DNA of 6,713 nucleotides. It comes from an uncultured Desulfovibrio sp. (GTDB taxonomy: Bacteria; Desulfobacterota; Desulfovibrionia; Desulfovibrionales; Desulfovibrionaceae). The translations under genes were made by a program, and so were the position numbers. Location: the NCBI GenBank assembly GCA_947177645.1, contig CAMWVJ010000063.1, positions 1 through 6,713 of the forward strand, in the 5' to 3' direction. Under the pieces are notes generated by a model that was not told where the DNA came from, did not search any database, and worked only from the letters and a program-made list of their open reading frames with translations. This document shows, piece after piece, positions 1 to 6,713 of this stretch; the stretch's first letter is position 1, and each line of letters begins with the position of its first letter.

Positions 1-203
1 AAGATATATTGCAAAAGCCAGGAGAGGGTATAGAGCCCGAGCGCCCGGGCGAGAAAATAGAGCAGGGTGAGCAGCCCCAGGCCCGTGAGGACGGCCAGGG
101 CGCGCGAGCCGCGCAAAAGCTGGATGATCTGGTAGAGCAAAAGGCTCACCAGGGCGATGTCCAGCGCGTCGCGCCAGTCAAAGACGAAGTGCTCGAAGAC
201 CAT
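1..203 (-). CDS. cdaA: Diadenylate cyclase CdaA, N-terminal part (cut by window edge)
   Basis: This is the 5' end of a membrane-bound diadenylate cyclase, which condenses two ATP molecules into the second messenger c-di-AMP. Only 67 codons lie in the window. ATG at 203-201 is preceded by AAGGA with a 5-nt spacer. The peptide opens MVFEHFVFDWRDALDIALVS. It has a hydrophobic helix at about residues 13-32, the stretch LLRGSRALAVLTGLGLL, and a second helix at about 37-57 followed by LGLYTLSWLLQ. This is the layout of the CdaA (DacA, DUF147/DisA_N) N-terminus: three membrane helices, with a conserved RG(S/T)RA element after the first and LSWLL near the third. The catalytic domain (DGA and RHR motifs) lies beyond the edge, so activity cannot be judged. 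The gene starts 43 nt after folP and is probably cotranscribed with it. The family call rests on the membrane region plus the position after folP. Confidence 0.85.
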   Translation of the reverse strand, partial: MVFEHFVFDWRDALDIALVSLLLYQIIQLLRGSRALAVLTGLGLLTLLYFLARALGLYTLSWLLQYI

Positions 204-246
204 GCGTTTTCCTTGTGCGCCGGGGCGCTTGCGCGTGGGCCCTGCC

Positions 247-1134
247 TTAAGCCCCGGCCAGGGCGGCGGCAAGGCGCAGGGCGCCCGTGACGCCGGCCAC
301 ATCATGGACACGGTGCCAAAACACGCCGCGCTCCCACAGGAGGGCCGACGCCGTTTGCGTGGCCGCGCCGCGCTCGCTCAGCGGCAGGCCCAGCAATTCC
401 CCGAACAGGGACTTCATGGAAAGGCCCACGAGAAGCGGGCGCCCGAACTCCAGAAATTCGCCCGCGTGCGCCAAAAGCGCCAGGTTGTGCGCCAGTGTCT
501 TGCCGAAACCGATGCCCGGGTCGAGCACGATGCGGTCTTCGGGAAGGCCGGCCCTAACGAGGCGGTCCAGCTCGCGGCCGAAAAACTCGCGCACTTCGGC
601 GCACACGTCCGCATAGTGCGGCGCGGCCTGCATGTCCGGGGGCCGGCCCTGGCTGTGCATGAGCACATAGCCGGGCTTGCGCTCCACGAGCACGTCGGTG
701 AGCTCAGGGTCGGCCCGGCAGGCCGAAACATCGTTGATGACGAGCGCGCCCATGCCGAGCGCGGCATCGGCCGTGGCCGCATGCACCGTATCCACGGAAA
801 GGGGCTGACCCGGCATCTGCTCCCGCACGGCGCGAAGCACAGGGACGAGCCGTTCCAGCTCCTCCCCCGGCGAGAGAGGCCGCGCGCCGGGCCGGCTCGA
901 CTCCGCTCCGATGTCCAGAAGGTCGGCGCCGGCATCCCGCAGGGCCTGCGCCTGGCTCATTGCCGCCTGCCCCGTATCGTGGCGGCCACCGTCATAAAAG
1001 GAATCGGGCGTGAGGTTGAGGATGCCCATGACGCCATACGGCGTCCCGGGCTTGAGTTCCCGGCCGCCGGCAACCACCCAGGGGCCGGGCGCCAGCCCCT
1101 GGGGCCTAGCCTCCGCCGCTTCGCACTCCGCCAT
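247..1134 (-). CDS. folP: Dihydropteroate synthase
   Basis: DHPS joins 6-hydroxymethyl-7,8-dihydropterin pyrophosphate to p-aminobenzoate, giving dihydropteroate for folate synthesis in the cytoplasm; it is the sulfonamide target. The 295-residue TIM-barrel protein shows the family motifs in order: MGILNLTPDSF (36-46), GAESSRPGA (76-84), SVDT (113-116), VINDVSA (132-138), the MH of 159-160 followed by QG, LDPGIGFGKT (204-212, Asp205), SMKS (239-242, Lys241) and HRVHDV (274-279). These match the E. coli pterin and phosphate ligands Asn22, Asp96, Asn115, Asp185, Lys221, Arg255 and His257. The usual SRK triad reads SMK here. The pABA-loop Pro82 (E. coli Pro64) is intact, so nothing suggests sulfonamide resistance. 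ATG at 1134 is chosen over the adjacent TTG at 1137 because AGGGG lies 6 nt upstream of TTG and 9 nt upstream of ATG, and ATG is the stronger codon; the difference is one residue. The gene follows ftsH by 46 nt. Confidence 0.96.
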   Translation of the reverse strand: MAECEAAEARPQGLAPGPWVVAGGRELKPGTPYGVMGILNLTPDSFYDGGRHDTGQAAMSQAQALRDAGADLLDIGAESSRPGARPLSPGEELERLVPVLRAVREQMPGQPLSVDTVHAATADAALGMGALVINDVSACRADPELTDVLVERKPGYVLMHSQGRPPDMQAAPHYADVCAEVREFFGRELDRLVRAGLPEDRIVLDPGIGFGKTLAHNLALLAHAGEFLEFGRPLLVGLSMKSLFGELLGLPLSERGAATQTASALLWERGVFWHRVHDVAGVTGALRLAAALAGA

Positions 1135-1180
1135 CAACGGCCCCTGCGCGGCCGAAACACGCAGCTTTTACGCACCCGAG

Positions 1181-3229
<2,049 letters not shown>

Positions 3230-3234
3230 TACTG

Positions 3235-3239
3235 CCTCC
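3235..3239 (-). promoter_or_regulatory. Ribosome-binding site deciding the ftsH TTG start
   Basis: On the minus strand this reads GGAGG, 5 nt before the TTG at 3229-3227. It lies inside the reading frame of the alternative ATG at 3247, so it is only useful if TTG is the start. The sequence just upstream of that ATG (GCGCGGCCAA) has no comparable site. Confidence 0.7.
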
Positions 3240-3252
3240 GTTGCCATTTGGC

Positions 3253-3298
3253 CGCGCCAGCCTGGCGCGCGCGTGACCGCAGGGCGCCCGGGGGGCGC
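3253..3298 (-). promoter_or_regulatory. GC-rich double hairpin in the ftsH leader
   Basis: Two inverted repeats lie between the predicted ftsH promoter and its start codon. GCGCCC (3284-3289) pairs with GGGCGC (3293-3298) around a 3-nt loop. CGCGCC (3253-3258) pairs with GGCGCG (3264-3269) around a 5-nt loop; as DNA this second one is an 8-bp repeat with a single central base. A transcript starting near 3303 would carry both hairpins and then the free GGAGG and TTG. The pairing is read directly; a regulatory role is only a possibility, since GC-rich DNA forms such repeats often. Confidence 0.4.
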
Positions 3299-3309
3299 AA
3301 GTCCCTTTC

Positions 3310-3337
3310 CATATAACATTCTTTCGGTTCTTGGCAA
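3310..3337 (-). promoter_or_regulatory. Predicted sigma70-type promoter of ftsH-folP-cdaA
   Basis: On the minus strand TTGCCA (3337-3332) and TATATG (3315-3310) are separated by 16 nt, matching the -35 consensus at 5 of 6 positions and the -10 at 4 of 6. The start point would be near 3303, leaving a leader of about 74 nt before the TTG codon. This also argues against translation from in-frame codons further upstream. No heat-shock sigma32-type promoter was seen by eye. Confidence 0.55.
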
Positions 3338-3356
3338 TGGCTTCCGGGTGCGCGTC

Positions 3357-3385
3357 TTGACGCTCCTGTACGAATGGCATACCTT
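3357..3385 (+). promoter_or_regulatory. Possible promoter of lysS
   Basis: TTGACG (3357-3362) and TACCTT (3380-3385) lie 17 nt apart. The -35 fits well (5 of 6) and the -10 poorly (3 of 6). Transcription would begin near 3392, about 73 nt before the GTG start. The -35 box lies 19 bp from that of the divergent ftsH promoter, so the two could compete or share a regulator. Confidence 0.35.
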
Positions 3386-3464
3386 GGCCTACTTTCCGCG
3401 CGGGAGGAATCTGCGGCCATGGCCGCGCGGCGGAAGGCGAGGGGAGACGGAAGGGGGCTTGAGC

Positions 3465-5066
3465 GTGGACGAACGGGAACAAAAGAAAAAGGGCGCAAAG
3501 CCGGCGGTCAAGCTGGGCACCAAGTCGCCGCATGCGGCGTACTTCATGCCCATGCTCGAAAGTTTCGCCGGGCGCAACGAGCTCAACGAAGTCATCAAGA
3601 ACCGCGTCACCAAGGCCTGTGACCTGCTCGACAGCGGCACACCGCTCTTCCCCAACGACTTCCGCAAGGAGCACTCCATCGCCTGGGTGCTCGAGAAATA
3701 CGGCCAGCTCGAGGGCGAGGCGCTGGAGGTCACCGAGGATGTCTTTGCCGTGGCCGGGCGCATCGTCTCCCTGCGTTCTTTCGGCAAGGTGGCCTTCTTC
3801 CACCTCATGGACCAGAGCGGCAATATCCAGTGCTATGCCTCGCGCGAGGATCTGGACGAAGACACCTACAAGATCGTCAAGAAGCTCGATGTGGGCGACA
3901 TCGTGGGCGTTTCCGGGCATCTTTTCCGCACGAAGACCGGCGAGCTGACCATCGCCTGCCGCTCCCTGCGCCTGCTTTCCCGCTCCATGCGGCCCCTGCC
4001 GGAAAAATACCACGGCCTGAAGGACATGGAGACCCGCTACCGGCAGCGCTATGTGGACCTCATCGTCACGCCGCGCAGCCGCGAGATCTTCATCAAGCGC
4101 AGCCTCATCGTGCGCGAGTTCCGTCGCTTCATGGAAGACCACGGTTTCATGGAGGTGGAGACCCCGGTCATGCAGCCCATTGCCGGCGGCGCCACGGCCA
4201 AGCCCTTCAAGACGCACCACAATGCCCTCGACCTTGAGCTCTTTTTGCGCATCGCGCCCGAGCTCTACCTGAAGCGCCTGCTCGTGGGCGGCTTTGAAAA
4301 GGTCTTCGAGCTCAACCGCAACTTCCGCAACGAGGGCATCGACACGCGCCACAACCCGGAATTCACCATGTGTGAATTTTACTGGGCCTATGCCACCTTT
4401 GAAGACCTCATGGACTTCACCGAGCAGCTTTTCGCCCACATCGCGCGCAAGGTCTGCGGGGGCACCGTGGTGACCTACCAGGGCGAGCAGATCGACCTCA
4501 CGCCGGGCCACTGGCACCGCATGAGCTTTTATGACTCACTGACCAAGATTGGCGGCCACAAGCCGGAATTTTACAATGATTACAACAAGGTGAAGGCGTA
4601 TATCCGCGAACGCGGTGAAAAGATCCTTGAAAACGAGTGTCTGGAAAAGCTCCAGGCCAAGCTCTTTGATCTGGATGTGGAAGACAAGCTCATCCAGCCG
4701 CACTTCATCTATCATTATCCCACGGCCATCTCGCCGCTCTCGCGCCGCAATGACGCGCGGCCCGAGATAACCGACCGCTTCGAGCTCTTCATCACCGGGC
4801 GCGAGCTCTCCAACGCCTTTTCCGAGCTCAATGACCCCGTTGACCAGCGCCTGCGCTTTGAGGAGCAGAAGCGCGAGCGGGAGGCCGGCGACGACGAGGC
4901 GCACAGCATGGACGAAGACTATCTGCGCGCCCTCGAATACGGCATGCCCCCGGCGGCGGGGCAGGGCGTGGGCATCGACCGCCTGGTGATGCTGCTCACC
5001 GATTCGCCCTCCATCCGGGAGGTCATCCTCTTCCCGCTGCTCAGGCCCGAGTTCCAGGCCTCGTGA
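3465..5066 (+). CDS. lysS: Lysyl-tRNA synthetase, class II
   Basis: This enzyme charges tRNA(Lys) with lysine in the cytoplasm, using ATP. The 533-residue protein has a Lys-rich N-terminal stretch of about 22 residues, then an anticodon-binding OB-fold at about 85-170 (VAGRIVSLRSFGKVAFFHL onwards). The class II catalytic core follows: motif 1 around 212-236 with the conserved Pro234 in VETPVM, motif 2 at 281-305 (FELNRNFRNEG, Arg288), and motif 3 at 501-528 (GVGIDRLVML then SPSIREVILFPLLRP). GRELSNAFSELNDP at 445-458 is another strong LysRS block. E. coli LysS has 505 residues, so this protein is slightly longer, mainly at the N-terminus. The start is GTG at 3465 because AAGGGGG (3451-3457) lies 7 nt upstream; an in-frame TTG at 3459 is too close to that site. 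It is divergent from ftsH and convergent with the next gene, so it is probably a single-gene unit. Confidence 0.96.
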   Translation: MDEREQKKKGAKPAVKLGTKSPHAAYFMPMLESFAGRNELNEVIKNRVTKACDLLDSGTPLFPNDFRKEHSIAWVLEKYGQLEGEALEVTEDVFAVAGRIVSLRSFGKVAFFHLMDQSGNIQCYASREDLDEDTYKIVKKLDVGDIVGVSGHLFRTKTGELTIACRSLRLLSRSMRPLPEKYHGLKDMETRYRQRYVDLIVTPRSREIFIKRSLIVREFRRFMEDHGFMEVETPVMQPIAGGATAKPFKTHHNALDLELFLRIAPELYLKRLLVGGFEKVFELNRNFRNEGIDTRHNPEFTMCEFYWAYATFEDLMDFTEQLFAHIARKVCGGTVVTYQGEQIDLTPGHWHRMSFYDSLTKIGGHKPEFYNDYNKVKAYIRERGEKILENECLEKLQAKLFDLDVEDKLIQPHFIYHYPTAISPLSRRNDARPEITDRFELFITGRELSNAFSELNDPVDQRLRFEEQKREREAGDDEAHSMDEDYLRALEYGMPPAAGQGVGIDRLVMLLTDSPSIREVILFPLLRPEFQAS

Positions 5067-5080
5067 CAACCAGGCCGCCC

Positions 5081-5110
5081 CCGGGCGCGACACACTCTGG
5101 CCGCGCCCGG
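5081..5110. terminator. Perfect 9-bp inverted repeat between convergent genes, possible two-way terminator
   Basis: CCGGGCGCG (5081-5089) and CGCGCCCGG (5102-5110) form an uninterrupted stem with a 12-nt loop. It starts 14 nt after the lysS stop and lies 12 nt beyond the stop of the minus-strand gene at 5123, where a shared terminator would be expected. Neither strand has a run of T after the stem, so it is not a classical intrinsic terminator. It may instead stop transcripts weakly or protect their 3' ends. Confidence 0.4.
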
Positions 5111-5122
5111 CGTGCAACTCGG

Positions 5123-5668
5123 CTATTGCGGCAGGAGCTTGGCGTACTCCTCACTCTTGACGTGCTGCTTGAGGAAGGCCTGCCCTTCCTTGCGGTTGCC
5201 CTTGATCGTCGTGACCATGAACACATCACCCTCGGTGGTCACCCAGGCCTGACAGGGCATGCCCTGTTCCGTGAAGGAAAAGGTGAACTGCCCGTTCTTT
5301 TCCACCGGGGGCTTTTCCGCCTTGAACTGCTCGGCGAACATGCCGGCGATCATCTTGCCGTCCGCCACGCCGCGCGGCGCCACCACCATGGGGACGACGG
5401 CACTCCCCGCCGTGCGCGCGAAGACGGCGTTGATCATGCCCTGGTTTTCCGTGGGCGCCATGACGGCCTTCCAGTCATCAGGCATGGTGACAGTGTAGTA
5501 TTTGCAGCTCAGTTCGCCGGGATTGGCCGGTGCCGGCGTTTCCGCAGCCTGGGGGGCCTTGTCCCCGGCGGCTGCCGGGGCTGCCTCATCAGTGGCCGCT
5601 TTCTCCGCCGCAAGGGCCGGGGCGCCCATGCAGAGGACGAGGGCCAGGGCGGCTATGTGCTTGAACAT
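5123..5668 (-). CDS. Exported protein of unknown function
   Basis: I do not recognise this family. The 181-residue product starts at ATG 5668, preceded by AAGGAG with a 5-nt spacer. It begins with a Sec signal peptide: MFKHIAALAL and a hydrophobic core, then the signal peptidase I site ALA|AE after residue 20. Cys13 lies inside the hydrophobic core without Gly, Ala or Ser before it, so a lipoprotein is unlikely. Residues 21-50 are an Ala/Pro/Glu-rich, probably flexible linker. The folded part, about 52-181, opens with CKYYTVTMPDDWKAV and alternates strand- and helix-like segments. It has two cysteines, Cys55 and Cys139, which could form a disulfide in the periplasm. The small domain opening with a strand and a Pro-Asp-Asp-Trp turn is loosely reminiscent of DcrB/PsbP-like (Mog1-fold) proteins; that is a guess from pattern alone. 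It converges with lysS and diverges from rel, so it is probably monocistronic. The reading frame, signal peptide and ribosome site make it a convincing gene. Confidence 0.85.
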   Translation of the reverse strand: MFKHIAALALVLCMGAPALAAEKAATDEAAPAAAGDKAPQAAETPAPANPGELSCKYYTVTMPDDWKAVMAPTENQGMINAVFARTAGSAVVPMVVAPRGVADGKMIAGMFAEQFKAEKPPVEKNGQFTFSFTEQGMPCQAWVTTEGDVFMVTTIKGNRKEGQAFLKQHVKSEEYAKLLPQ

Positions 5669-5846
5669 GGTTACTCCTTGGTGAGGGTTGGACAGGCAGG
5701 GAAAAGCAAAAACTCTCGCGCCCGCCGTCCCAAGCCTAGTCAATCGCGGTGACAAACACAAGATTCGGCAGGGGTGGGAGGCGGCTGCTCCGCTCATATT
5801 TAAGGTAATGCTTTAATTTCTCAGCCCGTCTGTTTCCCCTTCCTTT

Positions 5847-5882
5847 CCCCGAAGCCACGGGGCTGGCCGCAGCCCGAGCCCC
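5847..5882. repeat. Overlapping short inverted repeats upstream of the rel promoter
   Basis: Three mutually exclusive pairings overlap here: CCCCG (5847-5851) with CGGGG (5858-5862), GGGCT (5860-5864) with AGCCC (5871-5875), and GGGGCT (5859-5864) with AGCCCC (5877-5882). They end 4 nt before the predicted -35 box of rel. They could be an operator, or structure in a transcript running through the region. They could equally be chance in GC-rich DNA. Confidence 0.25.
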
Positions 5883-5886
5883 GCCG

Positions 5887-5915
5887 TTGACAAGGGCTTG
5901 CTGTCGGAACATAGT
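5887..5915 (+). promoter_or_regulatory. Predicted sigma70-type promoter of rel
   Basis: A perfect -35 hexamer TTGACA (5887-5892) is followed after 17 nt by CATAGT (5910-5915), which matches 4 of 6 positions of the -10 consensus. Transcription would start near 5922 and give a leader of about 87 nt before the ATG at 6009. This is the best promoter-like sequence I found in the window. Confidence 0.6.
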
Positions 5916-5934
5916 CAAACGAAACTGCAAACAT

Positions 5935-5946
5935 GCGCTGCAGCGC
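5935..5946. repeat. 12-bp perfect palindrome in the rel leader
   Basis: GCGCTGCAGCGC is its own reverse complement and lies about 13-24 nt downstream of the predicted rel start point. That is a position where a bound dimeric repressor would block transcription. As RNA only a 4-bp stem with a 4-nt loop would form, so a DNA-binding role is more natural than a hairpin. No regulator is known from the sequence. Confidence 0.35.
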
Positions 5947-6008
5947 GCGGCATCAGGCTTTCCGGCCGCCGTTCCTGTTGGCGCATTCTCCAGGCCCGCG
6001 GGGGCGCC

Positions 6009-6713
6009 ATGATCCGCATCCAGGAAGTTCTCGACAAGGTTTCCGACAACAACAAGAACGCCAATCTGGAGCTCATCCAGCACGCCTATGTCTATGCGGC
6101 CACCGCGCACGCCGGGCAGACGCGGCTTTCGGGCGAGCCTTATCTTTCGCACCCGCTGGCCGTGGCCTCCACGCTCGCGGAAATGGGCTTTGACGAATCC
6201 ACCGTGGCAGCCGGGCTGCTCCACGACACTGTGGAGGACACAAAGGCGACCATCGAGGAGATCGACGAGAATTTCGGCGAGGACGTGGCCGACATCGTTG
6301 ACGGCGTGACCAAGATCAGCATGATCCCCTTTGAAAACAAGGAGGAGGCCCAGGCCGAGAACATCCGCAAGATGATCCTCGCCATGAGCCATGACATGCG
6401 CGTGCTCATGGTCAAGCTGGCCGACCGGCTGCACAACATGCAGACCCTTGATTTCCAGAAGGCCCACAAGCAGCGGCGCATCGCTCAGGAAACCATGGAT
6501 ATTTACGCGCCGCTCGCCAACCGCCTGGGCCTCAATGTGCTCAAGCGCCGCCTCGAGGACCTGAGCTTCAAGTATCTTCGCCCCGACATCTACAACCAGA
6601 TCGACCACTGGCTCGAAACGCATCAGGTGGTGGAAAAGCACATCATCGACAAGGTGGTGGCGCTGCTTCGCGACCTGTTGGCCTCCAACGGCATCGAGGG
6701 GCAGGTCTACGGG
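6009..6713 (+). CDS. rel: Bifunctional (p)ppGpp synthetase/hydrolase, N-terminal part (cut by window edge)
   Basis: This is a RelA/SpoT-family enzyme that makes and degrades the stringent-response alarmone (p)ppGpp. The first 235 codons are present and run off the right edge. They cover the HD hydrolase domain. Its residues align with those of the Streptococcus Rel enzyme at a constant offset of five: Arg39, His48, His72-Asp73, Glu76-Asp77 (HDTVEDT, 72-78), Asp139 and Asn143 (LADRLHNM, 137-144). The metal-binding HD motif is intact, unlike the degenerate hydrolase domain of E. coli RelA, so a hydrolase-competent Rel/SpoT type is expected. The synthetase, TGS and ACT domains lie beyond the window. 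ATG at 6009 gives MIRIQEVLDKV, a typical family start; its ribosome site is weak (GGGGG, 4-nt spacer). It has its own predicted promoter about 90 nt upstream and diverges from the exported-protein gene. Confidence 0.95.
   Translation, partial: MIRIQEVLDKVSDNNKNANLELIQHAYVYAATAHAGQTRLSGEPYLSHPLAVASTLAEMGFDESTVAAGLLHDTVEDTKATIEEIDENFGEDVADIVDGVTKISMIPFENKEEAQAENIRKMILAMSHDMRVLMVKLADRLHNMQTLDFQKAHKQRRIAQETMDIYAPLANRLGLNVLKRRLEDLSFKYLRPDIYNQIDHWLETHQVVEKHIIDKVVALLRDLLASNGIEGQVYG

Larger units (their letters stand above)
5669..6008. other. Gene-free divergent intergenic region between the exported-protein gene and rel
   Basis: This 340-nt region has no convincing gene on either strand. It holds the ribosome site of the minus-strand gene (near 5674-5679). 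An AT-rich block at 5795-5819 (20 of 25 bases A or T) stands out from its GC-rich surroundings. Short overlapping inverted repeats lie at 5847-5882, the predicted rel promoter at 5887-5915 and a palindrome at 5935-5946. I could not find a clear -35/-10 pair for the minus-strand gene, though the AT-rich block is the natural place for one. No tRNA or known riboswitch shape was recognised. Confidence 0.6.

Noticed and set aside
3230..3337. N-terminal extension of FtsH up to codons at 3319 or 3337
   Set aside because: It would be read from DNA containing the predicted promoter, adds Pro/Arg/Gly residues absent from FtsH proteins, and has no ribosome site as good as GGAGG before TTG 3229.
3374..3622. 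A short plus-strand frame with ATG codons at 3374 and 3419, the second after GGGAGGAA
   Set aside because: The ribosome-like site is striking and a leader peptide cannot be fully excluded, but the frame runs about 160 nt into lysS out of frame and encodes Arg/Gly-rich shadow sequence.
5135..5668. Lipoprotein assignment for the exported protein because of Cys13
   Set aside because: The residues before Cys13 are Leu-Val-Leu, not a lipobox, and a good signal peptidase I site follows at residue 20.
5063..5752. A 229-codon plus-strand frame opposite the exported-protein gene
   Set aside because: The minus-strand frame has a ribosome site and a signal peptide; this one is His/Arg/Gly-rich with no motif.
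5933..6193. Possible upstream reading frame in the rel leader starting at ATG 5933
   Set aside because: No Shine-Dalgarno precedes it and most of it overlaps rel out of frame with Arg/Pro-rich residues.
5736..6641. A 301-codon minus-strand frame opposite rel
   Set aside because: Antisense of the conserved HD domain of Rel; it covers the rel promoter and has no recognisable domain.

Overview
The window is GC-rich bacterial chromosome with strong G/C preference at third codon positions. It contains only chromosomal housekeeping genes plus one small exported protein I cannot identify. The order ftsH-folP-cdaA, the FtsH N-terminus (NQFSRNL just before the first membrane helix) and the form of the Rel and LysRS proteins suggest a sulfate-reducing deltaproteobacterium of the Desulfovibrionaceae type. 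That placement is inferred from gene order and protein style, not from a search.

Layout. Minus strand, transcribed right to left from about 3303: ftsH (membrane AAA+ zinc protease), folP (dihydropteroate synthase) and the first 67 codons of cdaA (diadenylate cyclase, cut by the left window edge). Gaps of 43-46 nt and a ribosome-binding site before each gene fit one operon. A 235-nt divergent region (3230-3464) separates this operon from lysS (class II lysyl-tRNA synthetase, plus strand, GTG start). It holds a plausible promoter for each direction and a GC-rich, hairpin-forming ftsH leader. lysS converges on a 181-codon minus-strand gene for an exported protein of unknown function, and a 9-bp perfect inverted repeat lies between the two stops. 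A 340-nt gene-free divergent region (5669-6008) carries a good sigma70-type promoter, followed by the first 235 codons of a bifunctional Rel/SpoT-type (p)ppGpp enzyme that runs off the right edge.

How the genes relate: the left operon combines membrane protein quality control, folate synthesis and a c-di-AMP synthase. The right side has tRNA charging and the alarmone enzyme that answers uncharged tRNA. These links are thematic; nothing in the sequence shows one dedicated system.

I found no mobile element, CRISPR array, tRNA or rRNA, phage gene, toxin-antitoxin pair or defence system. I see no evidence for an undescribed multi-gene system. The points most worth a second look are the TTG start of ftsH, its structured leader and divergent promoter pair, active-site motif variants in FtsH and DHPS, the unidentified exported protein, and the rel upstream region with its promoter and palindrome.
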